Source of the DNA: Devosia naphthalenivorans
Lineage (GTDB): Bacteria > Pseudomonadota > Alphaproteobacteria > Rhizobiales > Devosiaceae
Assembly (NCBI RefSeq): GCF_003056355.1
Contig: NZ_PYVW01000002.1
Coordinates: 62,001 to 126,000 of the forward strand
Direction of reading: 5' to 3'
Length of the DNA stretch: 64,000 nucleotides
Within the stretch, counting starts at the first letter, position 1; each line of letters starts with the position of its first letter. Made by a program: the position numbers and the translations under genes. Shown here piece by piece: positions 8,366 to 17,206 of this stretch. The notes below the pieces were generated by a model, which was not told where the DNA came from, ran no database searches, and was given only the letters and a program-made list of their open reading frames with translations.

Positions 8366-9997
8366 ATGATGATGCTTCAGGATCATCTGATTATCCTTCC
8401 CATTCTGCTGCCGCTGGCAACGGGTGCATTCCTGCTGTTTGTGGATGATCGCCACCGCCCGCTCAAGGCAGGCATCAGCTTTGCCTCGACGCTGGCGCTG
8501 CTGGTGGTTGCGGCTCTGCTCGTCCATCGCGCGGGCCTTGTCGGTCCGGTGGATGGCGAATTGACCGCCACCTACCCGCTCGGCAATTGGCCCGTGCCGT
8601 TCGGCATCGTTCTGGTGGGCGACAGGTTGGCGGCGCTCATGGTGCTGCTGACCGCCGTGCTGGGGATGTGCACGCTGGTCTTTGCCATTGCCCGCTGGCA
8701 CGCTGTTGCCCCCAGCTTCCATAGCTTGCTGCACTTCCTGCTTATGGGCTTGTGCGGGGCGTTTCTCACCGGCGATCTGTTTAATCTCTTCGTGTTCTTC
8801 GAAGTGCTGCTGGCCGCGTCTTATGGTCTGCTGCTGCATGGGTCCGGTTCCGCCCGGGCGCGTGCCGGATTGCACTACATAGCGGTCAATCTGGCGACGT
8901 CGTCCCTGTTCCTGATTGGCGCGGCACTGATCTATGGAACAACCGGCACGCTCAACATGGCTGATATTGCCGCCAAGATCACCAATGTGCCCGAGGCTGA
9001 TCGCGGGTTGCTCGAAGCCGGAGCCGCCATTCTGGGCGTTGCTTTCCTCACCAAGTCGGCGATGTGGCCGCTCGGGTTCTGGTTGACCGGCGCCTATGCC
9101 GCGGCCTCCGCGCCGGTTGCCGCGGTATTTGCCATCATGACCAAGGTGGGCGTCTACGCGCTCTTGCGGCTGTCCTTGCTGTTCTTCGGGGATGCAGCGG
9201 GCGTGTCGGCAGGGTTCGGTCAACTGGTGCTGCTCTATGGCGGCATGGGAACGATAGCCTATGGCGCGGTCAGCGCCCTGGCCGCGCAGACCACGGCGCG
9301 ATTGTCGGGCAGCCTCGTTCTGGTATCGTCAGGCACGCTGCTGGCAGCCATCGGGCTGGGCAACGAAGGCGTCGTCGGCGGTGCGCTGTTCTATCTGATC
9401 AGTTCGACACTGGCGATCAGTGCAATGTTCCTGCTGGTAGAACTCGTCGAACGCGTCCGCATGGAAGGCGCTGATATCCTGGCCGTCACCATGGAAGCCT
9501 ATGGTGATGATGAGGAGGATGAAGCGGTGCAGGAAATTGGCACGGTCATTCCCGGCGCCATGGCCGTGCTGGGCATCAGCTTTGCCGTTTGCGCCCTGGT
9601 GCTGTCCGGTCTGCCGCCGCTATCGGGGTTCCTCGCCAAGTTCGCGATGATCTCGCCCATGCTCAACCCGGAAGGACTGGCGACCCAAAATGTCGTTTCG
9701 CCCCAGGCCTGGTGGCTGGCGAGCCTGCTGATCATTTCGGGCTTTGCGGCCCTCGTCGCGCTGGTGCGCACTGGCATCAACACGTTCTGGGCTACGCTCG
9801 AAGAAGCGCCGGCAGACGTACAGGTTATCGAGATCGTGCCCGTGGTAACGCTGCTGGCGCTGTGCATCGTCATGGCTGTCATGGCAGGCCCCATCCTGGG
9901 CTACATGGACGCAGCCGCCCAGGCACTTTACACGCCTGCCGGCTATATCAACGACGTTCTGGGCGCACCCCTTGCCGGTTCGGTGGCCGCGCCATGA
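8366..9997 (+). CDS. mrpD: Mrp antiporter subunit D
   Basis: MrpD is a 543-residue NuoM/N-like antiporter subunit with about 14 membrane helices. Family motifs include LFVFFEVLLAASYGLLLHG and TKSAMWPLGFWLTGAYAAA, where the Glu and Lys residues belong to the conserved proton-transfer chain. An acidic cytoplasmic loop (GDDEEDEAVQE, near residue 380) is rich in Asp and Glu. The coding sequence starts at the base after the mrpC stop and its own stop overlaps the mrpE ATG by 4 bp. Confidence 0.93.
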   Translation: MMMLQDHLIILPILLPLATGAFLLFVDDRHRPLKAGISFASTLALLVVAALLVHRAGLVGPVDGELTATYPLGNWPVPFGIVLVGDRLAALMVLLTAVLGMCTLVFAIARWHAVAPSFHSLLHFLLMGLCGAFLTGDLFNLFVFFEVLLAASYGLLLHGSGSARARAGLHYIAVNLATSSLFLIGAALIYGTTGTLNMADIAAKITNVPEADRGLLEAGAAILGVAFLTKSAMWPLGFWLTGAYAAASAPVAAVFAIMTKVGVYALLRLSLLFFGDAAGVSAGFGQLVLLYGGMGTIAYGAVSALAAQTTARLSGSLVLVSSGTLLAAIGLGNEGVVGGALFYLISSTLAISAMFLLVELVERVRMEGADILAVTMEAYGDDEEDEAVQEIGTVIPGAMAVLGISFAVCALVLSGLPPLSGFLAKFAMISPMLNPEGLATQNVVSPQAWWLASLLIISGFAALVALVRTGINTFWATLEEAPADVQVIEIVPVVTLLALCIVMAVMAGPILGYMDAAAQALYTPAGYINDVLGAPLAGSVAAP

Positions 9998-10485
9998 TCA
10001 AGCGTTTATTGCCCTATCCCCTGCTGTTCGTTGGTCTGGTGCTGATGTGGGTGCTGTTGCAGCAATCGGCCGGGATCGGTCAGTTGCTGCTGGGCGCTGC
10101 CGTGGCCTTCGGCGCGACCCACGCCATGGCGGCCCTGGTGCCCGAGCAGCCAAAGGTGCGGCGCCTCGACAAGGTGCTGCTGTTGATGTGGCTCGTGCTG
10201 GTGGATGTCGTCCGCTCCAATATCGCGGTCACCGCCATCATCATTCTGGGGCACCGGCGCCCGGAGCAGTCCGGCTTCCTGCGTTTGCCGCTTGATCTGC
10301 GCGACAAGACGGGCTTGGCCGTCTTGGCCTGCATCGTCACGGCAACGCCGGGCAGCGCTTGGCTCGAACACCGGGCCGCCGATAACTCCGTGCTGATCCA
10401 CCTGCTCGACCTCAAGAGCGATCAGGAATGGATCACCACCTTCAAGGATCGCTACGAAACACTGCTGCTGGAGATCTTCCAATGA
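9994..10485 (+). CDS. mrpE: Mrp antiporter subunit E
   Basis: MrpE is a 163-residue subunit with two or three N-terminal helices (LLFVGLVLMWVLLQ; LLLMWLVLVDVVRSNIAV). The C-terminal domain is cytoplasmic, with the conserved TPGSAWLEH stretch and a LIHLLDL segment. It is required for assembly or stability of the Mrp complex in species where it has been tested. The start overlaps the mrpD stop as ATGA, and the end overlaps mrpF in the same way. Confidence 0.92.
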   Translation: MIKRLLPYPLLFVGLVLMWVLLQQSAGIGQLLLGAAVAFGATHAMAALVPEQPKVRRLDKVLLLMWLVLVDVVRSNIAVTAIIILGHRRPEQSGFLRLPLDLRDKTGLAVLACIVTATPGSAWLEHRAADNSVLIHLLDLKSDQEWITTFKDRYETLLLEIFQ

Positions 10486-10763
10486 GCGCAGACCTGTTGT
10501 TCTGGATGCTGACCATCGCCCAGATATTGCTCGCGCTGGCGATGGCTGCCACGGCCTACCGCATCATCCGTGGTCCCCGGGCGCAGGATCGGATCCTGAG
10601 CCTTGATGCCCTCTACGTGAACGCCATGCTGGTTCTCGTTATCTTCGGCATGAAAACCGGCACCACGACCTATTTCGAGATCGCCCTCATTATCGGATTG
10701 CTCGGATTTGTCGGAACGGTCGCCCTTGCCAAGTTCCTGATGCGCGGAGAGGTGATCGAATGA
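10482..10763 (+). CDS. mrpF: Mrp antiporter subunit F
   Basis: MrpF is a 93-residue protein with three membrane helices. It carries the conserved YRIIRGPRAQDRILSLDALYVN segment; the Asp of LDALY is the charged residue linked to ion transport in this family. The start chosen is the ATG that overlaps the mrpE stop (ATGA). An in-frame ATG 54 bp upstream lies deep inside mrpE and is unlikely to be used. Confidence 0.92.
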   Translation: MSADLLFWMLTIAQILLALAMAATAYRIIRGPRAQDRILSLDALYVNAMLVLVIFGMKTGTTTYFEIALIIGLLGFVGTVALAKFLMRGEVIE

Positions 10764-11149
10764 GCCTTTCCGAACTCCCGCTCTGGTTGGTGCTTGCCGT
10801 GGGGATCTTTGCAATACTTGGTGCCATGCTGACCCTGGTCGGTACCATAGGCCTCGTGCGGCTCAATAATTTCTACGAGCGGGTCCATGCGCCAACGCTC
10901 GGCACCAGTCTTGGAAGCGGCTTCATCCTGCTCGCGTCAATTCTCTATTTCAGCGTAACCGCGCAGCGGCCCTCGGTGCACGAAGTGCTGATTTTCATCT
11001 TCGTTTCCCTGACCACGCCGGTGACCTTGATGCTGCTGGCCCGTGCGGCGCTCTACCGGGACCGCATGGAAAGCCCCAATGCCCGGCTCGACCCGGACGC
11101 TGATATCAAGTCCGAAATCCCTGGCATTGAAATTCGGGAAATACGCTAG
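10760..11149 (+). CDS. mrpG: Mrp antiporter subunit G
   Basis: MrpG is a 129-residue protein with three helices and the family segment GTIGLVRLNNFYERVHAPT. It ends in an acidic cytoplasmic tail. It closes the operon: all six genes overlap or abut by 0-4 bp, so the antiporter is made from one polycistronic mRNA. The operon should serve sodium efflux and pH balance, and it fits the osmolyte-related genes at the far end of the window. Confidence 0.92.
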   Translation: MSLSELPLWLVLAVGIFAILGAMLTLVGTIGLVRLNNFYERVHAPTLGTSLGSGFILLASILYFSVTAQRPSVHEVLIFIFVSLTTPVTLMLLARAALYRDRMESPNARLDPDADIKSEIPGIEIREIR

Positions 11150-11197
11150 TTAACTCATGTTAGCGGACTCCAGGGCGCGCCTGCGCTAGCATCGCGC

Positions 11198-11563
11198 ATG
11201 GACCAGAATTGCCCATTGGCCTTGTTGCTGGAAGACGAGGCGCTCATTGCGATGGATGTGGAACAGGCACTCGACAGTGCAGGCTTCGCCGTAGCAACCA
11301 TGTTGACCTGCGCCGATGCCGAGCAGTGGCTAGAGGCGCACCGGCCGGACGTGGTGATCGTCGACATCATGCTCAAGGACGGAACATGCGAGGCCATCGT
11401 GTCGAGGCTCGTGCAGGATCATGTCCCCTTCGTCGTGCATTCCGGCGACGTGCCAAGCCTGCATGCCAATACGCTGTTTTCCCGAGGTGTCTGGGTCAGC
11501 AAACCTTCCGATAGCCGAGAACTGGCGGAAGCCGCCAGCGGACTGATCCTCCAGACCAGTTGA
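11198..11563 (+). CDS. Stand-alone response-regulator receiver domain protein
   Basis: This 121-residue protein is a single REC domain with no output domain. The acidic pair is Glu12/Asp13 (LLEDEA), the phosphoacceptor is Asp56 in VIVDIML, the switch Ser lies in VVHSGD, and the conserved Lys is in SKPSD. Single-domain receivers of this type act in phosphorelays or bind partner proteins. No histidine kinase lies nearby, so its partner is unknown. It follows mrpG by 48 bp but has its own spacing and may be transcribed separately. Confidence 0.8.
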   Translation: MDQNCPLALLLEDEALIAMDVEQALDSAGFAVATMLTCADAEQWLEAHRPDVVIVDIMLKDGTCEAIVSRLVQDHVPFVVHSGDVPSLHANTLFSRGVWVSKPSDSRELAEAASGLILQTS

Positions 11564-12018
11564 TGGGGCTGCCCGTCTCGGGAAATGCGCTCAGCTTGAC
11601 TTTATTTATTCGCGGCTTACGCTGACTGCATGAGCCTGATCTCCAATATCTATCAAGCATTTGCCCACCGGACAGTTCCGGCCGAAGGATAGTTTCCCTA
11701 AACCGCGCATGTTTTTCTGCGCAAGGTTTAGGGATCAGGAACTCCAACACATCACCGATCACAGCCGTCAGCGTCCAGCCGCAAGTGCTGGGTTTAACGG
11801 AGTGCAACTGAAATGCTTGCTTATGGTTCGGCGCGCGGAAAGCTGATGCTGCTGCGCCTGTCCGGATTTGACCTGCCAATGAGCGCCTTGCCTGGTTCGG
11901 CCACCTGCTGCGGCAAGAGCTGAACCAGGTAAACCATTCCCTCCCTTCATCGCATTGATCCAGGGTGAACCGCCTTTGCGTAGGTTCCCGGATCATGAGA
12001 GCTCTTGGAAAATCTTTA
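11564..12018. other. Intergenic region with hairpin and possible small ORF
   Basis: These 455 bp carry no recognisable gene. A TTGACT hexamer (11596-11601) precedes a 20-codon ATG frame (11630-11692, starting MSLISNIYQAF), which has no clear ribosome-binding site. A strong hairpin (11695-11734) follows it directly. A second, imperfect hairpin (about 11957-11998, arms TGATCC and GGATCA) lies just before the next gene. Confidence 0.4.
11695..11734. other. Strong intergenic hairpin
   Basis: The arms TCCCTAAACC (11695-11704) and GGTTTAGGGA (11725-11734) are perfectly complementary. The stem extends inward through GCGCA (11705-11709) with TGCGC (11718-11722), with a two-base AA bulge and an eight-base U-rich loop. 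There is no trailing T tract, so it is not a standard terminator on either strand. It could be part of a small RNA or a processing site. Confidence 0.55.
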
Positions 12019-12447
12019 ATGACAATCGCAATGACACCCCTTCTTACCGAACGCGACCATGCCATCCTGGTTGGATTGTTCCGCCAGGGCGGCCTCCACA
12101 CGGCAACTTACCTCCAGCAATTGCATGAGAAGCTTCAGACTGCTGAAGTCGTGCCGCTCGAGGAGGTGGAACCCGACCTCGCGACTTTCGGTAGTTTCGT
12201 TCGTTATCGCGTCAACGAAGGCCGGTCGATGGAACACAAGCTGGCGCTTCATCCCCGTCGCGGCCAGGAGCAACACACGATCTCGATCAGGACTGCGCGC
12301 GGCCTGGCACTCCTGGGCATGCGCGAGGGCCAGGTCTTTACCGCCCGGCAATCCCAGGACGTTCACGAAAGCATAGAAATCGAGATGATCATGTTCCAGC
12401 CCGAAGCAGATGGCGAGCAGCTCCGCCCTGAAGCCTTTGGGAGCTGA
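12019..12447 (+). CDS. GreA/Rnk-like C-terminal-domain protein
   Basis: This 142-residue protein resembles the nucleoside-diphosphate-kinase regulator (Rnk)/GreA C-terminal fold: a short N-terminal helix pair, then a beta domain with FVRYRVNEG, LALHP and TARGLALLGMREGQ. Family members bind RNA polymerase near the secondary channel. The long GreA coiled coil with its acidic tip is absent, so cleavage-factor activity is not expected. Starts at 11965, 11995, 12019 and 12031 are all in frame. I prefer 12019, with a weak GGAAAA upstream, because the conserved region begins soon after it. It probably modulates transcription, but the target is unknown. Confidence 0.6.
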   Translation: MTIAMTPLLTERDHAILVGLFRQGGLHTATYLQQLHEKLQTAEVVPLEEVEPDLATFGSFVRYRVNEGRSMEHKLALHPRRGQEQHTISIRTARGLALLGMREGQVFTARQSQDVHESIEIEMIMFQPEADGEQLRPEAFGS

Positions 12448-12578
12448 CCTTCGGATCGCCGACGGGGGCCTCTCGGCGAACAGCGCCGGGAGGTCTTGTG
12501 GTATTCAGCAGATAAACTGCAGACAAACCGCAACAATATTCATTTGCTTACGAATGCTTCGTAACCATAGGCTGGCTC

Positions 12579-13070
12579 ATGCGTATGGAGTGGCCGTTCA
12601 GGTTTGAGGCAGCGCCTGGTGCAGGGAACATCTCGGGCCCGGCCTCCGCGACTGCCGCTCAGACAAACCTCGTGGCCTTTCATCCTTTGCCAGACATCCA
12701 CACCATCTTCGAGCAAGTCGTCAGCGCCTACGCTGATCGACAGCTGCAGCGGGTGAGGAATGTCCTTTCGCCTCGATTGTACAGTCAGTTGTCGCTGGAA
12801 ATCTCGGAACGCGAGCAGGCGGGCCATGTGCTTCACTCGGAACTGGTCAAGTTCGTTGCAGCGGAGCTTCTCGAGCCCGAGGAACAATCAAAATTGCGCC
12901 GCATCGAAATGCGGTGCATCTCGAGGATGATCGTCGCCCTGAAAGACGCAGACGGCCGCATCCTGGCAGGTGACCCCGAACATGTAAGGTGCTTGTCCGA
13001 AGTGTGGACGCTGGAAAGGCCGGCTGGTTCTTCTGGATGGGTCGTGACCTCGATCGAAGAGGACGAGTGA
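12579..13070 (+). CDS. Tim44-like domain protein
   Basis: The 163 residues match the bacterial Tim44-like domain: an amphipathic helix (HTIFEQVVSAYADRQLQRVRNVLSP), an EISERE segment, and a beta sheet ending in DPEHVRCLSEVWTLER. Full-length alphaproteobacterial homologues carry an N-terminal membrane helix, but here the domain stands alone after a 30-residue variable region. Family members associate with the inner membrane. The stop overlaps the next start (TGATG), tying it to the nitronate monooxygenase gene. Confidence 0.62.
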   Translation: MRMEWPFRFEAAPGAGNISGPASATAAQTNLVAFHPLPDIHTIFEQVVSAYADRQLQRVRNVLSPRLYSQLSLEISEREQAGHVLHSELVKFVAAELLEPEEQSKLRRIEMRCISRMIVALKDADGRILAGDPEHVRCLSEVWTLERPAGSSGWVVTSIEEDE

Positions 13071-14518
13071 TGCGTATCCGGCAGGCAAGCAAAACCAGAG
13101 AAGCTTGCACGCTTTTAGGGTGCGAGCTTCCAATTGTTCTCGCTGGAATGGGAGGCGTCGCGCGTTCAGAACTGGTCTCGGCAGTCTCGGCGACCGGCGC
13201 TTTCGGCTTCTTGGGGATGGTTCGCGAACCACCCGCACTCATCGAGCAGGAGGTCGGCCGCGTGCGCGATGCCGGTCATTGCCGGTTCGGTGTGAACCTC
13301 ATTCCCGCAGCCACCGAACCGGACCTGCTGGCGCGGCAACTCGATGCCGTTATCGCCCTTGAAGTACCTGTCGTTGAATTGTTCTGGCAAATCGATACCG
13401 CAGTGGTCGGCCGATTGCGCGATGCCGGGATCGTCGTGGTTTACCAGGTTGGCTCGGTGCAGGAAGCGCGAACGGCCGAGCGCGCAGGGGCACAGATCGT
13501 AATCGCCCAGGGTGTCGAAGCAGGTGGGCACGTGCGCGGCATCACCCCACTTCGCGACCTGCTGCCCGCGGTGGTGGACGCAGTGCATGTTCCGGTACTG
13601 GCCGCCGGCGGGCTGGCGCTCGGTTCCGACCTTCTCACGGCGACGGCTCTGGGTGCACAGGGCATAGTGCTGGGTACGGCGCTCCTGGCTACCTTTGAGT
13701 CGTTCGCCCACCCATATCATCGGGAGCGGCTCGTTGCTGCCGATGCAGCTGACACCGTTTTGACCAGCGCCTTCCACATCAATTGGCCATCCGATGCGCC
13801 GGTACGGGTGCTTCGAACTCCCGTTGTGGCGCTCGGGGAGGAGCAGGCAGAAGGCCGGGTGATCGGATCGGAGGAGGGGAGGCCGATATATCTGTTCAGC
13901 ACCGACTCGCCGCTGCGCTCGATGACCGGGGACTTCGCCTCGATGGCACTCTATGCCGGAACCGGAGTGGGTGAGATCAAGTCGATCGTTTCTGCTGCCG
14001 ACCGCATCGAGACCATCCTGTCCGAGGCAGAGGAGGCCTTGCCTGCCGTCGATACACTGCTTGCTCCGACAAGCTCGCCCGTGTGTCTGGCGGGGGAATT
14101 CTCTGGCGACTACATGGGCCATGCCGATCAGGACGAGATCAATGCCGCGGTGGCGGCATTGGTCGAGGAACTGCGGGCGATAGTGCAGTTGACGCTGAGA
14201 CAGCAGGAGGCAGGGCCGAGCGGCGATCATCCACCCTTCCGTCCGGAAGCGGCAGCAATGGCAGGCTGGCTGTGGCTGTTCAGCGAGAACAGGCGCCCCA
14301 GGTCCAGCGATCTGCCGCAAGGTGGATTGGACATCGAAGCACGGCGGCTCCGCGCGCGACAGATATTGCAAGGCCTGCTGCCCAGGATGGCCGAGTCAGA
14401 CCTGCGCAACACGCTTTCGGCATTGCAGGTTCAACTAACGCCCGAATTCGAGATTATCCCTGATAGCAAGAAATCCGGATCGAACCCGCTCAACCAGGGA
14501 AGTCTCGGCACGGTTTGA
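13070..14518 (+). CDS. Nitronate monooxygenase family protein with C-terminal extension
   Basis: The first 340 or so residues are an FMN-binding TIM barrel of the nitronate monooxygenase/2-nitropropane dioxygenase family. Visible motifs are LAGMGG near the N-terminus, GVEAGGHVRG, PVLAAGGLALGSD and GAQGIVLGTALLAT, which bind the FMN phosphate. Such enzymes oxidise toxic alkyl nitronates such as propionate-3-nitronate. About 120 further residues (ADQDEINAAVAALVEELRAI onward) are mostly helical and were not recognised. The start ATG overlaps the Tim44-like stop. The 3' end overlaps the convergent LysR gene by 84 bp. Confidence 0.78.
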   Translation: MRIRQASKTREACTLLGCELPIVLAGMGGVARSELVSAVSATGAFGFLGMVREPPALIEQEVGRVRDAGHCRFGVNLIPAATEPDLLARQLDAVIALEVPVVELFWQIDTAVVGRLRDAGIVVVYQVGSVQEARTAERAGAQIVIAQGVEAGGHVRGITPLRDLLPAVVDAVHVPVLAAGGLALGSDLLTATALGAQGIVLGTALLATFESFAHPYHRERLVAADAADTVLTSAFHINWPSDAPVRVLRTPVVALGEEQAEGRVIGSEEGRPIYLFSTDSPLRSMTGDFASMALYAGTGVGEIKSIVSAADRIETILSEAEEALPAVDTLLAPTSSPVCLAGEFSGDYMGHADQDEINAAVAALVEELRAIVQLTLRQQEAGPSGDHPPFRPEAAAMAGWLWLFSENRRPRSSDLPQGGLDIEARRLRARQILQGLLPRMAESDLRNTLSALQVQLTPEFEIIPDSKKSGSNPLNQGSLGTV

Positions 14519-15292
14519 ATAGACCAGGTGCATCGAGTAGGCGAATTCAGGGGCGTCGGCCACGCGATAGAGCGTTCCCGCATCGAGGAACTCTTTGACC
14601 GCGCTTTGACGGAAATATCCGCTGCCACCGGACTGCGCGATGTACAGCAGGGCCAATGGGCCGTGCGATATCGAAACATCAGGCACACCCAAATCGGGGA
14701 AAGCCGCCTGATGGCTGGCCTGGAACGTCATGCCCCAATCCACATAGACGTAATCTTCCTGCCGCCCGATTGTACCATCCGGCCGCGAGGTGACCATGAT
14801 CAGTCGCTCCTCGACGAGCAGCTCCACGACGAGATGGCCGCTATGCGGTGGATCATACGCCACCGCCATATCGAGAGAGCCATCCTTGACGCGTTCCAGC
14901 AGGTTCGCGGTTGTGTCCACTTCGGCCGCTATGGCGACGTCGGGATGTTCCTGCCGCATCCAGGTGAGCCAGTCCACGAGAGTGGGGTTCCATAGACTTA
15001 TTTCGGCGCCGACGCTGGCAATGTCCACCCTGCCTTCCGGCAGACCAACCTGCAGACGGGCCCGATCCCATACCTGGATGAGGTTTGCAGCATGTTTGAC
15101 GAAGCGCTCACCGGCCGGCGTCAGCCGTGCGCCGGCTTTGTTGCGAACAAAAAGGCGCCGCCCAAGCTGTTCTTCAAGCGTGCGGACGCGCGCGCTCACT
15201 GCTGTCTGCGTTACGTTTAATTTGCCTGCAGCAGTAACGAAGCTCCCTGACTCCGCGATCTCGAGGAATGTCTTTGCCAGAACGAGGTCCAT
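14435..15292 (-). CDS. LysR-family transcriptional regulator
   Basis: This 285-residue protein has an N-terminal winged helix-turn-helix (AKTFLEIAESGSFVTAAGKL and TQTAVSARVRTLEEQLG) followed by a periplasmic-binding-protein-like effector domain from about residue 90. It is transcribed divergently from cysJ with 129 bp between starts, the classic layout for a LysR regulator controlling the opposite operon. TTGAC (15339-15343) and GTCAA (15360-15364) form an inverted pair in that gap. Control of the sulfite-reductase operon is inferred from position. Its 3' end runs 84 bp into the nitronate monooxygenase gene. Confidence 0.85.
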   Translation of the reverse strand: MDLVLAKTFLEIAESGSFVTAAGKLNVTQTAVSARVRTLEEQLGRRLFVRNKAGARLTPAGERFVKHAANLIQVWDRARLQVGLPEGRVDIASVGAEISLWNPTLVDWLTWMRQEHPDVAIAAEVDTTANLLERVKDGSLDMAVAYDPPHSGHLVVELLVEERLIMVTSRPDGTIGRQEDYVYVDWGMTFQASHQAAFPDLGVPDVSISHGPLALLYIAQSGGSGYFRQSAVKEFLDAGTLYRVADAPEFAYSMHLVYSNRAETSLVERVRSGFLAIRDNLEFGR

Positions 15293-15421
15293 GGGTGTTT
15301 ATGCATTCTTTTTGTTGCAAAACCGTATTATCATTCATTTGACCGTCTGTTAAGCGGCTGTCAACACTCCGCACCAGTTCGCCGATCAAGTAAGCGGGCA
15401 TAGGGGTTAGCGGATACCGAC

Positions 15422-17206
15422 ATGACAAAAACCGAATTTCCCGGACTGGGTCTCAGCGACGACCAGTGGGAAAGCCTGAAGGCACTCGCCTCTTCGCTCA
15501 ACCCGCAGCAATCCACCTGGGTGGGAGGCTATTTCACCGGTTTCGGCGATGGTGTCCGCTCGCTCGATGTTGCTCCACCCAAGGACGTTGCGCCCGCAGT
15601 GGTGCCGGTCCGAACCTTGGCGGTGCTATATGGCAGCGAGACCGGAACCGGTGCGGCCCTGGCTGGTGAAGTTCTGGCTTCAGCCATTGCGCTGGGCCTC
15701 TCAGCCAAGGCCATCGACATGGCTGACTACGAACCTTCGGCCCTCAAGCAGGAAGACGATCTAATCGTCATAACCAGCACCCATGGCGATGGTGATCCAC
15801 CTCAGCCTGCGATCGGCTTTTTTGAATTCATGGGCAGCCGCAAGGCGCCCCGTTTGGACAATCTGCGTTTCGCAGTGCTGGCCTTGGGAGATTCCACCTA
15901 CGAATTTTTCTGCGGAGCGGGCCGCCACATCGATCAACGTCTGGGCGAACTGGGCGCCAGCCGCCTGGCTGACCGGATCGACTGCGACGTCGATCAGACC
16001 CCGGCTGGAAGAAATTGGGCAAAGGGTGTGCTGGAAAGCCTCGTTCAGTCGCGTCCCACAGTGGCTGCTTCTGCCGAGGAACCCCAACCGCCCGCGCGAC
16101 GCGCCGCCGACCAAGACAATCCCGTCGTAGCGCGCCTGCTGGAGAATTTGGTCATTACCGGGCGCGGGTCGAGCAAGGAGACGCGCCATATCGAGCTGGA
16201 CCTTGAAGATTCCGGGCTCGCTTATGAACCCGGCGACGCCCTGGGTATCATCGCCCGCAACAGCGAAGAGGTGGTGGATGGGCTGATTGACGTGCTGTCC
16301 CTGGACGAGGCAGAGGCAGTTCAAATCGACGGCGAGACGCTGTCCCTGCGCGCTGCGCTAGCGAGCAAATACGAGATTGCCGGCGCGACACCGCGGTTTC
16401 TAGAGCAATGGGCGCGGCTCAGCGGCGCTGCCTCGCTTTCGAAAATGGGCGTGACCGAGAGACTGGCCTATCTTGAGGCGAACCACGTCGTCGACATCGC
16501 TCGCCAGTACCCCGCTTCGGGTGTCGGTGCCGCCGATTTTCTGGCTGGCCTGCGCCGGCTTCAGCCCCGCCTCTATTCTATCGCTTCCAGCCAATCCGCA
16601 CATGAAGGGGAGGTCCACCTGACCGTCTCCACGGTCCGCTACGCGCTTCACGGCAGCGAGCGTCTTGGCGTGGTAACGGGCTCGCTCTGCGACCTGCCAG
16701 ACGATGCCGCGCTGCCGGTCTATGTTAGGCCAAACCCTCACTTCCGGCTGCCCAAGGACGATGTTCCCATCATCATGGTCGGGGCGGGAACCGGCGTGGC
16801 GCCGTTCAGAGCGTTTATCCAGGAACGCCGCCAGCGCTCCGCCAATGGCAAGGCGTGGCTGTTCTTTGGCGACAGGAATTTCCGGAGCGACTTCCTCTAC
16901 CAGGCCGAGTGGCAGGGTCATCTTAGGGACGGCGTGCTCAGCCGCATGGACGTGGCCTTCTCCCGTGACCCCGGCGATCGCGCATACGTTCAGCAGCGCA
17001 TTCGGGAGGCCGCGGCCGAAGTCTTCGCCTGGCTTGAGGAAGGCGCACATTTCTATGTGTGCGGTGACGCCAAGGGACTGGCGCCAGACGTCAACGCAAC
17101 CCTCATCGACCTTGTGGCCGATGCTGGCGGCCTGGGGCGCGAGCAGGCCGAGGAATATGTACGGGACCTGCAGCGCCAAGGCCGCTACCAGAGGGATGTC
17201 TATTGA
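15422..17206 (+). CDS. cysJ: Assimilatory sulfite reductase flavoprotein subunit
   Basis: CysJ passes electrons from NADPH through FAD and FMN to the CysI haemoprotein, which reduces sulfite to sulfide. The 594 residues show, in order, a leader, a flavodoxin domain (LYGSETGTGAALA at residue 69), an FAD-binding region (RLYSIASSQS), an NADPH-binding motif (VGAGTGVAPFRAF) and the C-terminal aromatic YQRDVY, which stacks on FAD. The length matches E. coli CysJ. Its TGA overlaps the ATG of cysI. The arrangement supports an alpha-beta sulfite reductase rather than a ferredoxin-dependent enzyme. Confidence 0.92.
   Translation: MTKTEFPGLGLSDDQWESLKALASSLNPQQSTWVGGYFTGFGDGVRSLDVAPPKDVAPAVVPVRTLAVLYGSETGTGAALAGEVLASAIALGLSAKAIDMADYEPSALKQEDDLIVITSTHGDGDPPQPAIGFFEFMGSRKAPRLDNLRFAVLALGDSTYEFFCGAGRHIDQRLGELGASRLADRIDCDVDQTPAGRNWAKGVLESLVQSRPTVAASAEEPQPPARRAADQDNPVVARLLENLVITGRGSSKETRHIELDLEDSGLAYEPGDALGIIARNSEEVVDGLIDVLSLDEAEAVQIDGETLSLRAALASKYEIAGATPRFLEQWARLSGAASLSKMGVTERLAYLEANHVVDIARQYPASGVGAADFLAGLRRLQPRLYSIASSQSAHEGEVHLTVSTVRYALHGSERLGVVTGSLCDLPDDAALPVYVRPNPHFRLPKDDVPIIMVGAGTGVAPFRAFIQERRQRSANGKAWLFFGDRNFRSDFLYQAEWQGHLRDGVLSRMDVAFSRDPGDRAYVQQRIREAAAEVFAWLEEGAHFYVCGDAKGLAPDVNATLIDLVADAGGLGREQAEEYVRDLQRQGRYQRDVY

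Noticed and set aside
13166..14371. 401-codon minus-strand frame opposite the nitronate monooxygenase gene
   Set aside because: The plus-strand protein has the FMN-binding motifs. The minus frame is a codon-bias shadow.
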